Source: Euglena gracilis
Taxonomy: Eukaryota; Euglenida; Euglenophyceae; Euglenales
Assembly (NCBI GenBank): GCA_039621445.1
Contig: CP154957.1
Location: 5,512,504-5,576,503 of the forward strand
Direction: 5' to 3'
DNA: 64,000 nucleotides
Of the stretch, positions 61,936 to 64,000 are shown piece by piece (position 1 is the stretch's first letter; each line of letters starts with the position of its first letter). The notes below the pieces were generated by a model, which worked only from the letters and a program-made list of their open reading frames with translations, ran no database searches and was not told where the DNA came from. Position numbers and translations under genes: made by a program.

Positions 61936-62755
61936 GTACGTTTTCTCGAGACATTTTTGAAAAACTGTTTTTTTTGACCAAAAATCTCACCTTGGTGAAA
62001 TGGCAGAGTTCAGATTTTCAGTCAATTTTTATTTTCGTCCAAAAAATAAATTTTTTGGGGGTTCCACAGCCCAGCTGGGCGCTGTTGGCTGTTTTTTGAC
62101 CGGCCAGAAATTTTTTTCCAGCTTTTCAGCCGATGACCCCGGGGGGGGGGGGATCGTGGGTGGGTCTGCTTTCAAAAAAAAAGTCCCGGGAAGAAGTGCG
62201 GACATTCCCCATCCTCCCACCTAGACCCCATACACCCTCCATCTGTGGAACCCTCGGAAGGGATGGATGGGAAGCCCATCGGTATTGAGGTTGGTGGGTG
62301 CGGGGCTCTTTCTCTTCACAGGAAGAGCGAAGCTCACCACCAGGAAAGGGGGGGAGGACCCGACCCACTCCCAGGTTGTTTTTTTCCAGTCGTGAGCGAT
62401 TGGATCTCAGCTTCCCAACTCACATCCCCAACTCCCTGCCAGGTCCGAGTTATTCAGCCGACAAGGGGTCGGTCTAAACTGGGTAGAGGTGGGCTTGGCC
62501 AAGCAGAAAAAGTTTTTGCAGCCATGCATGTCTTTTAGGTTTTGCAGACCCCCCGTGCTGCAGCCAGTCCCCTTTTTTGGGAGGGGGGGGTTACCAGCAG
62601 GGTTTGATATAAGGAGGGCGTACATGGTTTAGGTGGGGGGGGGTGTCCCCCCCCACCCCCCCCTCCTGGCCCGCAGGGGGGGGGGGTCCGGACCACCCCC
62701 CCCCACCTGTCCTTATATCGAACCCTGGTTACCAGCCTAGCCCTAGCTAGCAACT
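61936..62755. other. No gene seen
   Basis: It contains a CACCACCAGGAAAGGGGG edge motif of repeat E (about 62335), G/C tracts and an inverted pair (GGTTTGATATAAGGA at 62600, TCCTTATATCGAACCC at 62710). Open frames are unsupported. Confidence 0.4.
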
Positions 62756-62759
62756 ACTA

Positions 62760-63110
62760 GTCCTAGCCCAGCAACCCCCCGGGGTACTCAAAGAGCAAAG
62801 ATGCATGTTCGCAGCCGAGCGAAGCCGGGCTGGACCGAAAAATATTTTGGCACGAAATATTGCGAAGGGGTCAAAAACTGCTAAAAATGGCATTTTTTGG
62901 TACTGTTTTGAGGGTTTTCACCGCAAAATTTTGTCCAAGAAAGCCAAACCCAGCTGGATTTTGGCTCTTTTTTTGGTGTTTTCGGGTGCCAGCCAGGTCC
63001 AGCCCGGCAGCCAGTAGGATCCCCCTGGACCCCCCTAGGGGAGAGTCCAGCCAGCACCTTTTTCCAGCCGGCTGGACCCCCTTAGGGGGGGGGGGGGCAA
63101 AAACGTTCTT
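62760..63110 (+). repeat. Repeat C, copy 4
   Basis: CCGAGCGAAGCCGGGCTGGAC, CCCAGCTGGATTTTGGC, CCAGCCGGCTGGACCCC and G/C tracts, as at 2240-2720. Confidence 0.65.
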
Positions 63111-63129
63111 TCTGGCGCTTGAAACCGTG

Positions 63130-63315
63130 TCTGGGCCGATTTCGAGATTTTAAAAGCTTTAAATCTTCGCCCAAACACGGTTTCAAACCAAGAACAGTGT
63201 TTGAAGGTTTTAGGGGGGTGGGGGCGGGGACCGCGGCGCCGAAGGCGCTGTGGTCGCCCCCAGGCTCCCCCTAAAACCTTGGCCCAAACACAGTTCTTGT
63301 CACAGAAGCCGAACA
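63130..63315. repeat. Repeat P, copy 2
   Basis: CCGCGGCGCCGAAGGCGCTG hairpin with CTAAAACCTTGGCCCAAACA and an inverted AAACACGGTTTCAAACCAAG, as at 28215-28330. Confidence 0.65.
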
Positions 63316-63592
63316 TTTTTTTTGCATTTTGACAAATTTTTGCCCAATAAGTTCCCCAAAATGGCACTTTTGGCTGTTTGGGAGTCAAAATTGATTTCCC
63401 CGAAATTCCAACCTATCCACAAGCTGGGTTGGGCAGGGATGCATAGGAAGGGGGGTTCCAACCAGGTCTTGTCAATGCTGATTGTTCAATGAAAGTATCA
63501 GAAGCAGATTAACCACACAGGCAATGATTTGTGCAGGAGCCGATGCCTCTTTTCTGTGCATTACAAAACCATTCCTTCAGCGTTCCCTCCTC

Positions 63593-63724
63593 CCATTCTG
63601 CAGTTGATCCGACATGAACACGGAGTGACTGGCCATGTCTTCTTCCTCTCGACTTGTAGACCCAAAGCTGCTGCCCAGCGATCCCAGCTGGCAGCATTCA
63701 TTGATTTGAAACAGTCAGTGTTGG
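63593..63724 (+). CDS. Possible exon of an unrecognised protein
   Basis: After CTCCCATTCTGCAG a frame reads LIRHEHGVTGHVFFLSTC then AAAQRSQLAAFIDLKQSVLD, until a G-run. A pyrimidine-rich acceptor and codon-like content are the only support. No domain is recognised, and the window ends soon after. Confidence 0.25.
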
Positions 63725-64000
63725 ACCGGGAGGGGGGGGGCTTTGGTGTCGAAGGAATATTTTTGGTGGTTTGTATGGTATTGTGGTGGGGGTCGACCCT
63801 CAGCCCCCCAACTAGGTGGGTCAACCTCCCCCCCAACCAGACGCAGCCCTCATGGCACAAATCCATCACAATTTGCGGACCCCCTGGTCCACCCCTGCAC
63901 CCCTCATATCACCTTCTTTTCTGAACCCTGGGGCAGGTAACCATAGTCAACACCAAAAAATTGCTCATTTAAAGCCATTTTAACCACAACAAAACACTGG

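Noticed and set aside
1-64000. tRNA or rRNA genes
   Set aside because: I looked for conserved tRNA arms and rRNA cores by eye and saw none. A covariance-model scan would be decisive.

Overview
This is a nuclear genome fragment from a eukaryote, most likely an alveolate and perhaps a chromerid or relative. The best evidence is one intact intron-containing gene for an alveolin (IMC-type cortical protein) with EKIVEVP-like repeats, encoded by ten exons between 48193 and 57723 with GT-AG introns. Short introns of 41-56 nt, one 7.5 kb intron, very low gene density, and endless poly-G/poly-C tracts, inverted repeats and transposon debris fit a large repeat-rich protist genome. The species assignment is inference.

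1-28.4 kb is mainly repeat matter with gene remnants. On the minus strand are two related exon pairs (5978-6197 with 4483-4641, and 1896-2055 with 621-790) of an unrecognised protein family. Two PHD-finger remnants lie near 10.2 and 11.9 kb, a hAT transposase C-terminus near 16.6 kb, a PIF/Harbinger-type DDE transposase at 17.9-18.5 kb, and an elongation factor 1-alpha pseudogene at 24.07-24.73 kb. Between them are TIR elements (15.3-16.2 kb; 22.35-23.42 kb with a nested 8-bp-TSD MITE), a 1.6 kb 78-bp satellite (20.74-22.35 kb), a 19-bp minisatellite (13.26 kb), and families of dispersed repeats that recur in the last 15 kb, often inverted.

28.46-48.22 kb is the key structure. A segment carrying the alveolin 5' flank and first exons was tandemly duplicated (28460-31565 continuing at 44624-45088, and 45089 onward). 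The upstream copy was then hit in exon 1 by a 13,058-bp LTR retrotransposon (31566-44623) with 504-bp LTRs differing at two sites, a 4-bp AGCT target duplication, a tRNA-iMet primer site and a polypurine tract. It is a Ty3/gypsy chromovirus: coiled-coil ORF, Gag, protease, RT, RNase H, integrase and a chromodomain. Between Gag and protease it carries an extra ORF joining an N6-adenine-methyltransferase-like domain to a cytosine-5 DNA methyltransferase domain. Several stops and frame changes interrupt the coding chain although the LTRs look young.

48.19-57.72 kb is the surviving alveolin gene, whose eighth intron has been filled by repeats. 57.9-64 kb holds a 197-bp tandem duplication overlapping a deleted Tc1/mariner element with 2-bp TA flanks, an inverted diverged copy of the 78-bp satellite, and further copies of the dispersed repeat families.
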